Shown: positions 17,373-26,861 of the stretch, piece by piece | How the letters are laid out: every line of letters begins with the position of its first letter | How positions within the stretch are numbered: the stretch's first letter is position 1 | Assembly (NCBI RefSeq): GCF_000220255.1 | Contig: NZ_GL982513.1 | Span: 1 to 64,000 of the forward strand | DNA from: Prevotella pallens ATCC 700821 | GTDB lineage: Bacteria > Bacteroidota > Bacteroidia > Bacteroidales > Bacteroidaceae | Reading direction: 5' to 3' | DNA length: 64,000 nucleotides | Notes under the pieces: model-generated | Databases searched by the model: none | Told to the model about the DNA's origin: nothing | What the model saw: the letters and a program-made list of their open reading frames with translations, nothing else | Program-made: the position numbers and the translations under genes

Positions 17373-17978
17373 TTAGAGCACCTCTATAAGCTCTACTACA
17401 AATACCAATGCTGAATATGGAGGGATAGATGCACCTGCACCACGTGCGCCATAGCCTAAGTTATAAGGTATAAAGAAGCGATATTTAGCTCCTTCACTCA
17501 TAAGTTGCACACCTTCAGTCCAACCTGCAATCACTTGGTTCAGTCCGAATGTTGCAGGCTCACCACGGTCGTACGAGCTATCAAACTTAGTTCCATCAAT
17601 GAGAGTGCCTTCGTAATGGCATTTTACTTGGCTTGTTGCACTTGGCTTCTTGCCATTTCCTTCTTTAATAACCTCATATTGAAGTCCAGAAGGTAATACT
17701 ACTATATTTTCTTTCTTTGCATTCTCTGCCAAAAAGTCTTCTCCTACAGCCTTAGCAACCTTACCAGCTTCTTCAGCTGCAGCCTCTTGCTTTGCTTGTT
17801 GCTCTGCAAAAAAATTGTTTACGAGGGTTTGTGCCTCTTTATTGTCTACTTTCAATTCGTTGCCAGCTATTACATCTTTGATTGCTTGAGCAAAATCGTC
17901 GATGTTTAAATTGCTTGCTCCCATTCCGCTGAGCTGTGTACCTATGCCGATACCTAAGGCGTAGCTTAATTTGTCCAT
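17373..17978 (-). CDS. FKBP-type peptidyl-prolyl isomerase, apparently cytosolic (third of three)
   Basis: 201 residues, no signal peptide. A short FKBP_N region (1-85, starting MDKLSYALGIGIG) and a complete FKBP domain (about 95-201) with CHYEGTLIDGTKFDSSYDRG, GWTEGVQLMSEGAKYRFFIP and YGARGAGASIPPYSALVFVVEL, similar to FklB/Mip. All usual pocket residues are visible. It is the first gene of the leftward FKBP run. A TATCTTTG -7 box lies on the minus strand at 18014-18021. A cytosolic folding role is inferred from the missing signal. Confidence 0.9.
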   Translation of the reverse strand: MDKLSYALGIGIGTQLSGMGASNLNIDDFAQAIKDVIAGNELKVDNKEAQTLVNNFFAEQQAKQEAAAEEAGKVAKAVGEDFLAENAKKENIVVLPSGLQYEVIKEGNGKKPSATSQVKCHYEGTLIDGTKFDSSYDRGEPATFGLNQVIAGWTEGVQLMSEGAKYRFFIPYNLGYGARGAGASIPPYSALVFVVELIEVL

Positions 17979-18099
17979 TGATTTTCTTTTCTTATTTAAA
18001 TATTATTAATGTGCAAAGATACTATTTTTTAAAGGATAGTATAGCATATATCTAATTAAAATTACTAAATTTGTGAAATCAATAAGCAAAAATGTCGAT

Positions 18100-18792
18100 A
18101 TGAAGAAAATAGTATTTTTAACAGGAGCAGGTATGTCGGTGGAAAGTGGTTTCAAGACTTTTCGAGGCAACGATGGACTATGGGAGAATTATCCGGTAGA
18201 GAAAGTGGCTACACACGAGGCTTGGGAAGATAACCCAGAGTTTATAAACAACTTCTATAATGGTTTGAGAAAGAAACTTTTTACTGCAAAACCTAACGAT
18301 GGACACCTACTCATAAAACAACTGGAAGATAAATATAAGGTTACTGTAATTACACAAAATGTAGACGATTTGCACGAAATGGCTGGTTCTACTAACGTTA
18401 TCCATTTGCATGGAGAGTTGAAGAAGGTTTGTTCGAGTGCCGATGCATACAATCCGAAATATAGAAAAGAACTTACAGAAGATGCTCCTAACGTGATGCC
18501 TGGCGAAAAAACTGGCGATGGAAGTTTGCTCCGCCCATTCATTGTTTTCTTCGGAGAGAGTGTTCCTATGATAGAACCTGCAATTAAAGAGGTATCCGAA
18601 GCTGATATCTTTGTTATTATCGGGACATCGCTCAATGTTTATCCTGCTGCAAGTTTAATTCATTATGTTCGTACAGAGGTACCTGTCTATTTAATAGATC
18701 CAAATGATGTAGACTCAAAATATGACACGAATATTACGGTTATTCGAAAAGGTGCGAGTGAAGGTATGCGTGAGTTAATAAAAGAATTATAG
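18100..18792 (+). CDS. NAD-dependent protein deacylase (sirtuin, CobB-like)
   Basis: 230 residues from the ATG at 18100. An upstream in-frame GTG lies at the edge of a TAAATTTG -7 box (18066-18073) and is rejected. Sirtuin motifs in order are FLTGAGMSVESGFKTFRG (NAD-binding GAG and R), TQNVDDLHEMAGS (QN-D), HLHGELKK (catalytic His), LRPFIVFFGESVP, and IIGTSLNVYPAASL. It removes acyl groups from lysines using NAD. The zinc ribbon cysteines are not evident (one Cys in KKVCSSAD), as in some bacterial class III sirtuins. It sits 23 bp upstream of the glutathione peroxidase gene. Confidence 0.92.
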   Translation: MKKIVFLTGAGMSVESGFKTFRGNDGLWENYPVEKVATHEAWEDNPEFINNFYNGLRKKLFTAKPNDGHLLIKQLEDKYKVTVITQNVDDLHEMAGSTNVIHLHGELKKVCSSADAYNPKYRKELTEDAPNVMPGEKTGDGSLLRPFIVFFGESVPMIEPAIKEVSEADIFVIIGTSLNVYPAASLIHYVRTEVPVYLIDPNDVDSKYDTNITVIRKGASEGMRELIKEL

Positions 18793-18815
18793 ATAAACAA
18801 CAACAAAATAATTAG

Positions 18816-19433
18816 ATGATGAAAAGATTTATATTAGCACTTATAGGTGTATTGTTTATGATTTCTGCAGTTGCACAAAAAAATGTGTATGGATTTAAGG
18901 CGAAAGATGCCAATGGACGTGTAGTTAAACTAAAAGAGTATAAAGGAAAGGTTTTGCTTATTGTAAACACTGCTACAAAGTGTGGTTTTACACCGCAATA
19001 CGAGGCTTTACAAAAACTATACGATACTTATAAGGCACAAGGATTGGTTATTCTCGACTTTCCATGTAACCAATTCGGCGCACAAGCACCTGGTACTATG
19101 AGCGAAATCAGAGCATTTTGCACGGGAAACTATGGCATTACCTTCCCACAATTCGAAAAAATAGATGTGAACGGCAATAAAGAGCTACCTCTCTACACCT
19201 ATTTAAAAGCACAACAGGGGTTTAAAGGATTCGATACTAATAACCAAATTGGTAAGTATCTCGACGAAAAGTTCAGTAAGCAGAATCCTAATTATGCGAA
19301 AGACCCCAGTATTAAGTGGAACTTCACAAAATTCTTAATAGACCGTGAAGGACACGTTGTAGACCGTTTTGAGCCTACAGCCGATATGAAAGATGTTGAA
19401 GCGGGTATTCGTGCAGTGCTGAAAATAAAGTAA
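18816..19433 (+). CDS. Glutathione peroxidase-family thiol peroxidase, exported
   Basis: 205 residues. An N-terminal signal peptide (about 1-21, ending AVAQ) is followed by the GPx fold. The peroxidatic cysteine is in NTATKCGFTPQY, the catalytic Gln in LDFPCNQFG, and Trp-Asn in IKWNFTKFLIDREG. The FPCNQF cysteine can act as resolving residue, so the enzyme probably uses thioredoxin-like reductants rather than glutathione. It would detoxify peroxides in the periplasm. It lies just downstream of the sirtuin gene and is followed by a strong terminator. Confidence 0.93.
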   Translation: MMKRFILALIGVLFMISAVAQKNVYGFKAKDANGRVVKLKEYKGKVLLIVNTATKCGFTPQYEALQKLYDTYKAQGLVILDFPCNQFGAQAPGTMSEIRAFCTGNYGITFPQFEKIDVNGNKELPLYTYLKAQQGFKGFDTNNQIGKYLDEKFSKQNPNYAKDPSIKWNFTKFLIDREGHVVDRFEPTADMKDVEAGIRAVLKIK

Positions 19434-19502
19434 AAGGGAGAGAGAACAACAGAATATACTTGTAAAGTAGTTATAACTACTCTTCTAAAGCAAAGATAAA
19501 AT

Positions 19503-19540
19503 AAAGCGATTGTTATGTTGTGCGTAACAATCGCTTTTAT
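19503..19540 (+). terminator. Intrinsic terminator after the glutathione peroxidase gene
   Basis: AAAGCGATTGTTA (19503-19515) pairs perfectly with TAACAATCGCTTT (19525-19537) around a 9-base loop and is followed by T residues. Confidence 0.8.
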
Positions 19541-19677
19541 CGTAATAGGTATTAGCATCTTGACTGATTCTATTTTATTGCGAACAGATTAATTAACCTT
19601 CTGATGAAAGCACAGCAGAGTTCATTAGTCTGAAAAAGAAGCCGGACAGACACAATTGTTAATATTAACGAAATGTA

Positions 19678-19743
19678 CTGCCGTGCCCCACGAGTCCTAC
19701 TGCCGTGCCCCACGGGTTCTACTACCGTGGCTTACAAGTCCTA
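19678..19743. repeat. Three-copy 22-bp tandem array (CTGCCGTGCCCCACG)
   Basis: Three contiguous 22-bp units start at 19678, 19700 and 19722. Units 1 and 2 share 20 of 22 bases; unit 3 is more diverged. The sequence is unrelated to the AgaTatCT arrays, but the period is identical. Confidence 0.8.
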
Positions 19744-19837
19744 CTTGCGTCAGAATCTAAAATTGCAATTCCACAATATAGTTATTTATTTACCCACGTA
19801 CACCCATTGCGATACGTGGGTGCATTTATACATTTCG

Positions 19838-19965
19838 ATGCGGACGGGAGCGATGAATCGGCTCCTACGCCTACGGAATGTATGCTGCGGATTATTCACG
19901 TACACCAACGTTTACACCCACATGCACCAACTGTAGGGATCCGATTTATCGTGCCCGCATATCAC
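19838..19965. repeat. Imperfect inverted repeat around GATGAATCGGCTCCTAC
   Basis: ATGCGGACGGGAGCGATGAATCGG (about 19838-19861) recurs in reverse complement as ATGCGGGCACGATAAATCGG (about 19946-19965), with the CTCCTAC/ATCCCTAC end conserved on both arms. It is notably richer in G+C than its surroundings. The GATGAATCGG...CCTAC motif occurs in intergenic repeats of many bacteria; the identity of this copy would need a search. Confidence 0.5.
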
Positions 19966-20274
19966 GGAATACACGCTGTGGATATTTATTCGTTCTCTAT
20001 TATTTTGCTTAGAAGAAAAAAACTGTGTAATGATGGTTGCAATATTCATAGTGCTTAGTTCTATCCATTAACAAAATAATGTTGCCAAAAGTAAGCAAAA
20101 GCGTTAGGATATATGCAAAAGAATATGACTTATTTATAATACGCTAACAATATAAATTTGGCTCAGTAGAAAATAGCAGAAGAAACTACAAGCTGTGGCT
20201 ATTGGTACACACAAGTGCGATGGAACACCTCTAATTTCCTGGAAAAGCCAGACAAATATTAGCTACTTTTATTA

Positions 20275-20350
20275 TAGACGTCTGTAACGATCGTTTTAGA
20301 CATCTGTAACGATTGTTTTAGATATCTGTCAGTTTCGTTTTAGATATCAC
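20275..20350. repeat. 22-bp tandem array B (AGAYRTCT core)
   Basis: AGACGTCT, AGACATCT, AGATATCT and AGATATCA start at 20276, 20298, 20320 and 20342, an exact 22-bp period. The intervening unit reads GTAACGATCGTTTT. The upstream flank GCTACTTTTAT is shared with array A. Confidence 0.85.
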
Positions 20351-20592
20351 AAAAAACAATAACCTTTATGGGGCAATGTTATAGTGCTGGTTTTCCATTC
20401 ATTTTTCGGTTGCTTGTGGGCATTTTGTTTGCCTTATTCTCTTGACGTAGTTTGCTACATTTTCAATAACTAAACAGGCTATAAGCGCAACCATTAAACA
20501 AAAATATGCACAAAATATAACGACATATTTTGACAGAATGTTATTATAAGCTACTGAATAGAGATATATTTCTCCGCATTTCAGTACATAGC

Positions 20593-20629
20593 AAAAGAGC
20601 CTGTTTCGCATTAGGAAACAGACTCTTTT
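20593..20629 (-). terminator. Terminator of the DUF4919 gene
   Basis: A 15-bp stem with one mismatch (20593-20607 with 20615-20629) reads leftward as AAAAGAGTCTGTTTC...GAAACAGGCTCTTTT. It lies about 145 bp past the DUF4919 stop. Confidence 0.6.
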
Positions 20630-20772
20630 AGGATAGAATTTAATGGGTTATGAATTTCGTTAAACGCTTATTTATAGCAGAATGAAAACCACATTGCATA
20701 ATAACGAAGTGTGTTTCAACTGTATTTTCTTCTAAATTAGCGTTTGCGAAGTTTACGAATAAGTTATTACTT

Positions 20773-21483
20773 TTATTTAAAAGTTCCCTCTTCCAATAGG
20801 AGCACACGTGTTACATCGAAATAAATGTCGGGCTTATCCCAATAGTTGCTCTTTTCGCCTAAGTGTAATACATCGCACGCCACTTTGTTTTTACCCGACA
20901 TAATGAGTGCCTGTCCTGTTACTTTCCATATTTCGAGATAATAATGCAAGAAGTTGTATTCGTCGCTTACGCTGGTTACACTAAATGGGTTTTCGGCAGT
21001 TCCATCGCCTGTAGAGCCAATAACATCGTATATTTGCATCATAATGCGCAAACAATAGCGTGCTTCTGATGCGACTTTAGCAGAATCGTCAGGATTGGTT
21101 TCAAGACGTTTCAACAGAATAGAAGCCTTTCCAATGAGCGCATCGGCATTCAGCGGATTCTTTGTAAGTGCCTTTTCGGCTAATCTAAGTGCTGCAGCCG
21201 ATTTAGCTTTCAGCGAATCTTCCATCTGCATTACGTCTAGCGTTTCGCTTCCGTCACTTATATACGACTGACCGTAATAGGCAAGAATGCGTTCTGGCAA
21301 CGTAAGAGTTGTATCTATTTGTGGTTGAACAAAACGAGCAACAAGAGCCTTTACACTGTCTGGACGAGTTTTTACAGTTTTTTCTATCGCTTTCCAGTCT
21401 ACACGAATAATGTGGTTTTTATTCTGTGCCAAAACATGAAGAGAAAGCACAAGAAGTAAGATTAATACTATGTTTTTTTTCAT
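20773..21483 (-). CDS. DUF4919 domain protein, exported
   Basis: 236 residues from the ATG at 21483. This start is chosen because it begins a clean signal peptide (MKKNIVLILLLVLSLHVLAQ); the frame stays open further upstream but reads as noncoding. The mature part has helical repeat-like segments (LRLAEKALTKNPLNADALIGKASILL resembles a TPR unit at about 110-135) and the DUF4919 pattern SVSDEYNFLHYYLEIWKVTGQAL. Members are Bacteroidota exported proteins of unknown role. It lies downstream of tyrS but is separated from it by a gap and read in the opposite order, with tyrS ending convergently toward other genes only on the same strand. Confidence 0.75.
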   Translation of the reverse strand: MKKNIVLILLLVLSLHVLAQNKNHIIRVDWKAIEKTVKTRPDSVKALVARFVQPQIDTTLTLPERILAYYGQSYISDGSETLDVMQMEDSLKAKSAAALRLAEKALTKNPLNADALIGKASILLKRLETNPDDSAKVASEARYCLRIMMQIYDVIGSTGDGTAENPFSVTSVSDEYNFLHYYLEIWKVTGQALIMSGKNKVACDVLHLGEKSNYWDKPDIYFDVTRVLLLEEGTFK

Positions 21484-21707
21484 ATTGTTGAGAGTTTTAA
21501 TTGAACTTTGCGACAAATATACGTCTTTTTTGAGTAATATTATAAATGTATTGCATAGTTTTTCTATTGTTTTAGCAGAACAATAGGTTAATGCTGGGCG
21601 AGGAAAGAAAGCCAAAATAGCACGACAAACAAAAAAGGCAATGGTGGTGTGGCTTAATTAAACCCTTCCATCATTGCCTTTTTGCATATAGTTTTTACCT
21701 TATAAAG

Positions 21708-23009
21708 TTACTTCACAATTACAAGGAAGTAGTTTTTCTTACCTCTTTGCAGTAATAAATACTTACCGTCAATAAGGTCATCAGCCGTAATTATTTGGTC
21801 GAAAGCTTGCAGCTTCTCTTTGTTAAGCGACACGCCACCACCTTTTACAAGTTTGCGCATTTCGCTTTTGCTTGGGAATATCTGCATACCCTCCTGATTA
21901 AAAATGTCTACTGCTGGTTGTCCTAGAAGTTCTTTAGAAACCTCGTAATGTGGAACGTCTTTGAATACATCGTTGAAAGTCTGTTCGTCGAGTTGCAGAA
22001 GATTCTCTTTTGTAGCCTTACCAAAGAGAATATTCGATGCAGCTATAGCCATATCGAGGTCAGCCTGTGAGTGAACCATACGTGTAACCTCTTCTGCTAA
22101 TCGGCGTTGTAGCGTTCTACGTCCAGGGTCTTGCCTGTGTTCGTCTATAAGAGCATCAATTGTTGGTTTGTCTAACGATGTAAAAATCTTTATATACTTT
22201 TCTGCGTCGTCGTCGCTAACATTTAGCCAGAACTGATAGAATACGTATGGAGTGGTACGATTACGGTCGAGCCAGATGTTACCACTTTCTGTTTTACCAA
22301 ACTTCTTACCGTCAGCCTTAGTTATAAGTGGGCAAGTTAAGCAATAAGCCTCAGCCTCTTGCCCGAGCGTACGGCGAATAAGTTCTGTTCCAGTGGTCAT
22401 ATTGCCCCACTGGTCGTTGCCTCCAAGCTGTAGCTTCACACCATAATGTTCGTATTGATATAAGAAATCGTATCCTTGCAACAGTTGATATGTGAACTCT
22501 GTGAACGAAAGTCCATCGCTAGCTTCACCATTTAAGCGACGTTTCACACTGTCTTTTGCCATCATATAATTCACGGTGATGTGCTTACCTACAGTTCTTG
22601 CAAAGTCGAGGAAGCTGAATTGCTTCATCCAATCGTAGTTATTAACCATTTCCGCCTTATTTTGCGCATCGCCATCGAAATCGAGGAACTTGCTAACTTG
22701 TCGTTTAATAGCTTCTTGGTTATGATAAAGAGTTTCAGAGTCGAGCAAATTACGCTCTTGACTTTTGCCTGATGGGTCGCCAATCATACCTGTTGCCCCG
22801 CCAATGAGCAAATAAGGCTTGTGTCCACATAGCTGTAAATGGCGCAACATCATTATACCGCATAGGTGTCCAATATGTAGAGAGTCGGCAGTAGGGTCGG
22901 TTCCAAGATACGCCGACACCATACCCTTTTGCAGAAACTCTTCTGTTCCTGGCATAATTTGCGCCAACATACCGCGCCATCTTAGTTCTTCAACAAAGTT
23001 TTTCATCAC
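21708..23009 (-). CDS. tyrS: Tyrosyl-tRNA synthetase
   Basis: 433 residues, full length. Class I signature HIGHLCG at 45-51 and the KMSKS-equivalent KFGKTESG near 236 are present. The tyrosine-binding and tRNA-binding parts are followed by an S4-like C-terminal domain (about 360-433, [14 protein letters not shown]). The enzyme charges tRNA-Tyr. Two adjacent in-frame ATGs mark the start, and the first is used here. It is the last gene of the leftward metK-to-tyrS run, 69 bp after yidD. Confidence 0.97.
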   Translation of the reverse strand: MMKNFVEELRWRGMLAQIMPGTEEFLQKGMVSAYLGTDPTADSLHIGHLCGIMMLRHLQLCGHKPYLLIGGATGMIGDPSGKSQERNLLDSETLYHNQEAIKRQVSKFLDFDGDAQNKAEMVNNYDWMKQFSFLDFARTVGKHITVNYMMAKDSVKRRLNGEASDGLSFTEFTYQLLQGYDFLYQYEHYGVKLQLGGNDQWGNMTTGTELIRRTLGQEAEAYCLTCPLITKADGKKFGKTESGNIWLDRNRTTPYVFYQFWLNVSDDDAEKYIKIFTSLDKPTIDALIDEHRQDPGRRTLQRRLAEEVTRMVHSQADLDMAIAASNILFGKATKENLLQLDEQTFNDVFKDVPHYEVSKELLGQPAVDIFNQEGMQIFPSKSEMRKLVKGGGVSLNKEKLQAFDQIITADDLIDGKYLLLQRGKKNYFLVIVK

Positions 23010-23078
23010 TTATTGTATTTTAAGCTCGTATGAGCTGTATTATAATATAATGTACTATAGAATATTCGTAAACACCAT

Positions 23079-23324
23079 TTATGGTACGGGGTCATATCCA
23101 CTTCCTCCCCAAGGGTTACATCTCAATATTCGCCAAATAGCCAATGCGAGCCCTTTTATAGGTCCGTGCTTCTTTAAAGCTTGCTTTGCGTATTCGGAAC
23201 AAGTGGGAGTAAATCTGCATGAGGGAGGAGTAAATGGAGTAATAAACCGTTGATAAAACAGTATAGGAATTATGAGAAACCACGATAGTAGTTGCGAAAC
23301 TATGTGCAAAACCTTCTTTATCAT
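23079..23324 (-). CDS. yidD: Membrane protein insertion efficiency factor YidD
   Basis: 81 residues. The family hallmark is visible: [31 protein letters not shown] and the C-terminal [15 protein letters not shown] with conserved cysteines. An N-terminal amphipathic or hydrophobic helix would attach it to the inner membrane, where it aids YidC-dependent insertion. Its start overlaps the rnpA stop, the classical rnpA-yidD order. Confidence 0.95.
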   Translation of the reverse strand: MIKKVLHIVSQLLSWFLIIPILFYQRFITPFTPPSCRFTPTCSEYAKQALKKHGPIKGLALAIWRILRCNPWGGSGYDPVP

Positions 23325-23788
23325 TATTCTAGAATGTCGTCTGTTTTGTTTGTCTCTAATCTCTCTTTAATTCGTTGGAGCAGGTTACAGACTTTGTTTT
23401 CTACATCTACAGTTGTGTGGAGTATATTATCGAGCCATATAAAGGCAAGTAATATTTCTTGGTTAGACCTTGCTTGCAATTCATCGAGCAAGATATACTT
23501 GTTCTTTCTATATGCTTCTCTCACTTGCCGCTTAGCCCTGTTACGTTTTACAGCATGTTTAAAGCACTTTTTGGGTATACTAACTAGTATCTTTACTTGT
23601 GATGAAGCATTGGCTACAGCACTTTTACAGTTAGCCGAACCATTGTTACGGTTGCGTATAAGAAACACTGCACGTAAAGGGAAAGCAACCATTGAGCTAC
23701 TATTCCCACCATTAAATAGTTCGTTTATGAGCAGTTTGCTACATAACCGTTCTTCTTTACGTAATGTAAATTTATGGGATATAGGCAT
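23324..23788 (-). CDS. rnpA: Ribonuclease P protein component
   Basis: 154 residues. It binds RnpB RNA and helps remove 5' leaders from pre-tRNAs. The family core [17 protein letters not shown] (the RNR motif helix) lies at about 95-111, with [17 protein letters not shown] at the N-terminus. It is longer than the usual 110-120 residues because of extra residues around 30-45 and at the C-terminus, which is common in Bacteroidota. It overlaps yidD by one base. Confidence 0.93.
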   Translation of the reverse strand: MPISHKFTLRKEERLCSKLLINELFNGGNSSSMVAFPLRAVFLIRNRNNGSANCKSAVANASSQVKILVSIPKKCFKHAVKRNRAKRQVREAYRKNKYILLDELQARSNQEILLAFIWLDNILHTTVDVENKVCNLLQRIKERLETNKTDDILE

Positions 23789-23849
23789 TAACTGTATACC
23801 TTTTTTGTGTTCAAAGAAGCATATTTAAGCAAATCTTTCTCTTGTTTCT

Positions 23850-24599
23850 TTATTTCTTTTGCTCTTCTAAGTAGGCACGTAATGCCCCTGTCATAGAAGG
23901 ATGCTGTGCTGATGGTGCTTCTAAGTCGAGTCGTAAGCCTTGGTCTTTCACCTCTTTGGCTGTTGCTGGGCCGAAAGCAGCAATCTTGATGTCGCCTTGT
24001 ACAAAGTCGGGAAGATTTTCTTTCAATGCACGAACGCCAGTAGGACTAAAGAATACAAGCATATCGTAGTCGAATGATGCTTTTTCTTCTTCGGTCAAAT
24101 CATTACTAACAGTACGATACATCACACATTCTTTGTGTCTCAACTTATTGTCGGTAAGCATTGTTGATATAGAATCGGTATGCACAGAACTTAATGGCAC
24201 AAGGTATTTCTCGTCCTTATGCTTAACCATAGTAGGAATTAAGTTATCTATTTTACCAGAATTGCCAAAAAATATCTTACGTTTTCTATATTGCGTATAC
24301 TTCTGAATATAAAGTGCGATAGTTTCTATTACGCAAAAATACTTCATTGTTTCAGGTATTGTAATACGCATTTCTTGAGCCAGCTTGAAGTAATTGTCAA
24401 TCGCATGGCGAGATGTAAATACCACAGCAGTATAATCGAGTAAGTTTATTTTCTGCTGTCTGAACTCTTTAGACGAAAGACCTTCCACCTTAAAGAATGG
24501 GCGAAAGACCATCTCAACACCCAAATCCTTGGCTATTTCATAATAAGGCGACTTATCGCTCCCTGGCTTAGGCTGTGATACAAGTATCTTTTTAATCAT
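23850..24599 (-). CDS. hemD: Uroporphyrinogen-III synthase
   Basis: 249 residues. It cyclises hydroxymethylbilane to uroporphyrinogen III for haem and related tetrapyrroles. The fold is poorly conserved in sequence, but the N-terminal ILVSQPKPG, the AVVFTSRHAIDNYF segment, the FFSPTGVRALKENLPDF motif and IAAFGPATAKEVKDQG are typical. The position between rnpA and DUF4271 in the same run is common in Bacteroidota. Oral Prevotella often have incomplete haem synthesis, so this may serve a partial pathway; that point is inference. Confidence 0.88.
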   Translation of the reverse strand: MIKKILVSQPKPGSDKSPYYEIAKDLGVEMVFRPFFKVEGLSSKEFRQQKINLLDYTAVVFTSRHAIDNYFKLAQEMRITIPETMKYFCVIETIALYIQKYTQYRKRKIFFGNSGKIDNLIPTMVKHKDEKYLVPLSSVHTDSISTMLTDNKLRHKECVMYRTVSNDLTEEEKASFDYDMLVFFSPTGVRALKENLPDFVQGDIKIAAFGPATAKEVKDQGLRLDLEAPSAQHPSMTGALRAYLEEQKK

Positions 24600-24605
24600 C
24601 GTGTC

Positions 24606-25562
24606 CTAAAATATTATAGTCAAATAGTTATTGGTATATACCAAAATTCCTACTAATGCCATCAACGGCATCAGTTCTAGGGTGCAAAAGTACAAAATTA
24701 TTTGCATACTGACAGCCGTTCTTTTGAAAAAGATAATGTATCCTTGATAAAATAGAAGCAATTTAATTAAACTTACAATAGTTGCAGCATAAATAAGCGT
24801 ATACTGCGCTGAAAGTCCAAAATATATCATTAACAAGACTGCAGGATAAATGATAACACCTTCAGCAGATACGAGGAACAAAGTTAGTTGCGACCATTGC
24901 TGGTTACTTCTTCGGTCAAAATACACCCAATTTACAATTGTATATAGAAGATTTTTAAGTAGGAAATAACTTAAAAAGATACCAAAGAAGATACCTACGG
25001 CTAATATTGGAGAATCGCAAATATCGTTTCCACTATTCGTTGTCCGTGTAAAGAGATAATAAGTAATACTTAAAAGTAATGCTGTTTGCACTACTAAGAA
25101 TGCTTGAAAGCGTACTTCGTGTCCGGTTTCAACGATATTTGTACTACGACTAGGACGATGAAAAAGGTTTTTTATCTGCCTTGCAATAAAGTTGCGCGAC
25201 ATAGACGAGGCTATCATTGCCAATGCAAAACATACAATAAGTGTACCTGCAACAACATTATCGTTGCCTACATTGTATGGAGCGGGGTCGCCCAACACCC
25301 CATCATGTGCCTTTACTAATTCTGGACGGAAGTACTTATTTCCTTTAAAATAGCCTTCTTCAGCAAACTTAATAGTTCGTAAATTGAGAGGTTTAGGAGC
25401 CTTCCAGTATAAAATATTCTTTGTTTTTGCTACCTTTACGGTATCTACTTGCCAATCGCTGTTAGCCTCACGCTCAACCATAGTTGTATGTTTAGAAGGT
25501 TGAGGTGAGGTGCGCAATTGTTTTAATAGTTTCGACTGGGTTGTAGAATCGGCTGTCAGCAT
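24606..25562 (-). CDS. DUF4271 membrane protein
   Basis: 318 residues. The soluble N-terminal 100 residues contain the conserved YFKGNKYFRPELV motif. Seven or so hydrophobic helices follow from about residue 108 (NVVAGTLIVCFALAMIASSM) to the C-terminus. DUF4271 is a Bacteroidota-specific inner-membrane family of unknown function that regularly sits next to hemD. It is 6 bp from hemD and 6 bp from metK, so it is part of the run. Confidence 0.88.
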   Translation of the reverse strand: MLTADSTTQSKLLKQLRTSPQPSKHTTMVEREANSDWQVDTVKVAKTKNILYWKAPKPLNLRTIKFAEEGYFKGNKYFRPELVKAHDGVLGDPAPYNVGNDNVVAGTLIVCFALAMIASSMSRNFIARQIKNLFHRPSRSTNIVETGHEVRFQAFLVVQTALLLSITYYLFTRTTNSGNDICDSPILAVGIFFGIFLSYFLLKNLLYTIVNWVYFDRRSNQQWSQLTLFLVSAEGVIIYPAVLLMIYFGLSAQYTLIYAATIVSLIKLLLFYQGYIIFFKRTAVSMQIILYFCTLELMPLMALVGILVYTNNYLTIIF

Positions 25563-25568
25563 ATTGGT

Positions 25569-26861
25569 TTACAATCCAAATACCTTTTTAATCTCTGCCA
25601 CTTTATCGAGTTTCTCCCAAGTAAAGAGTTCCACTTCAAGCTCTTTCTTATCATGATACAAACTTGTAAAGGTCTTCTTTACCATTTCGTTCTTACGTCC
25701 CATGTGTCCATAAGCTGCTGTTTCTAGATACATTGGCTGACGCAACTTTAACATTCGTTCTATTGCTTTAGGGCGAAGGTCGAACATTTTCTTTATTCGT
25801 TCTGCTATTTCACCGTCTGTTAAGTTCACATGAGCGCGTCCGTAGGTATTAACATAAACACTAACAGGTTCGGCAATACCGATAGCATAAGCCAATTGCA
25901 CTAGAATTTCGTCGCTTACACCTGCTGCCACCATATTTTTTGCTATGTAGCGGGTTGCGTATGCGGCAGAGCGGTCTACCTTAGATGAGTCTTTTCCTGA
26001 AAAAGCCCCTCCCCCATGTGCACCTTTTCCACCGTAGGTATCAACAATAATCTTACGACCTGTCAGACCGGTATCGCCATGAGGACCACCAATAACAAAC
26101 TTTCCCGTTGGATTTACGAAATATTTTATACCATCATTGAATAGTGCTAATACTTTATCAGAGTCTATCTGTGCTTTCACTCGAGGTATTAGTATATTCA
26201 AAACGTCCTCTCTAATCTTTGCCAGCATAGCTTCATCAGCTTTCAGTTGTGCCTCTACCGAATCGTTAGCAGGTTTAATAAAGTCATCATGTTGGGTAGA
26301 AACTACAATTGTATCAATGCGTTGTGGAATATTGTCATCACTGTATTCTACCGTAACCTGGCTCTTTGAATCTGGTCGAAGATAGGTCATTACCTTTCCT
26401 TCTTTACGTATATCTGCCAAAGTAGTCATTAATAAGTGAGCCAAGTCGAGCGTTACAGGCATATAGTTTGCAGTTTCGTTGCAGGCATAACCGAACATCA
26501 TACCTTGATCTCCTGCTCCTTGATTATCCTCATCAGCCCTATCTACACCCCGATTTATATCGGAACTTTGCTCGTGAATGGCTGAAAGAATACCACAACT
26601 ATTACCATCAAATTGATATTCTGCCTTCGTATAGCCAATGTTATTGATTGTTTTGCGAGTGATTGCAGGAATGTCTATATATTCTTTTGAGCGTACTTCG
26701 CCCATAATAATAACCTGTCCTGTTGTATTAAAAGTTTCTATTGCACAACGAGAACTATTATCATAAGCAAGAAATTGGTCAAGAAGAGCATCGCTAATTT
26801 GGTCTGCGACCTTGTCTGGGTGTCCTTCTGATACTGATTCAGAAGAGAATAAATATGCCAT
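25569..26861 (-). CDS. metK: S-adenosylmethionine synthase
   Basis: 430 residues. It makes SAM from ATP and methionine. Signatures are [21 protein letters not shown] at the N-terminus, [12 protein letters not shown] near residue 115, [21 protein letters not shown] (the P-loop-like triphosphate motif) and [19 protein letters not shown]. The length is slightly above the E. coli enzyme because of an insert around 155-215, usual in Bacteroidota. It heads the leftward operon through to tyrS. Its promoter lies about 240 bp upstream, leaving a long structured leader. Confidence 0.97.
   Translation of the reverse strand: MAYLFSSESVSEGHPDKVADQISDALLDQFLAYDNSSRCAIETFNTTGQVIIMGEVRSKEYIDIPAITRKTINNIGYTKAEYQFDGNSCGILSAIHEQSSDINRGVDRADEDNQGAGDQGMMFGYACNETANYMPVTLDLAHLLMTTLADIRKEGKVMTYLRPDSKSQVTVEYSDDNIPQRIDTIVVSTQHDDFIKPANDSVEAQLKADEAMLAKIREDVLNILIPRVKAQIDSDKVLALFNDGIKYFVNPTGKFVIGGPHGDTGLTGRKIIVDTYGGKGAHGGGAFSGKDSSKVDRSAAYATRYIAKNMVAAGVSDEILVQLAYAIGIAEPVSVYVNTYGRAHVNLTDGEIAERIKKMFDLRPKAIERMLKLRQPMYLETAAYGHMGRKNEMVKKTFTSLYHDKKELEVELFTWEKLDKVAEIKKVFGL

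Larger units (their letters stand above)
19541..20592. other. About 1-kb gap made of repeats
   Basis: No supported gene. Short open frames here are repeat artefacts. The gap holds, in order, a 22-bp tandem array at 19678-19743, an inverted-repeat stretch at about 19838-19965, and a second 22-bp array at 20275-20350, each listed separately. Confidence 0.6.

Noticed and set aside
19673-20058. Open frames across 19673-20058 that could be called small proteins
   Set aside because: They run through the 22-bp array and the inverted repeat, have no ribosome site and no family resemblance.
20773-21615. Longer DUF4919 reading starting at 21615
   Set aside because: The extra 44 residues precede a good signal peptide start at 21483 and look noncoding.
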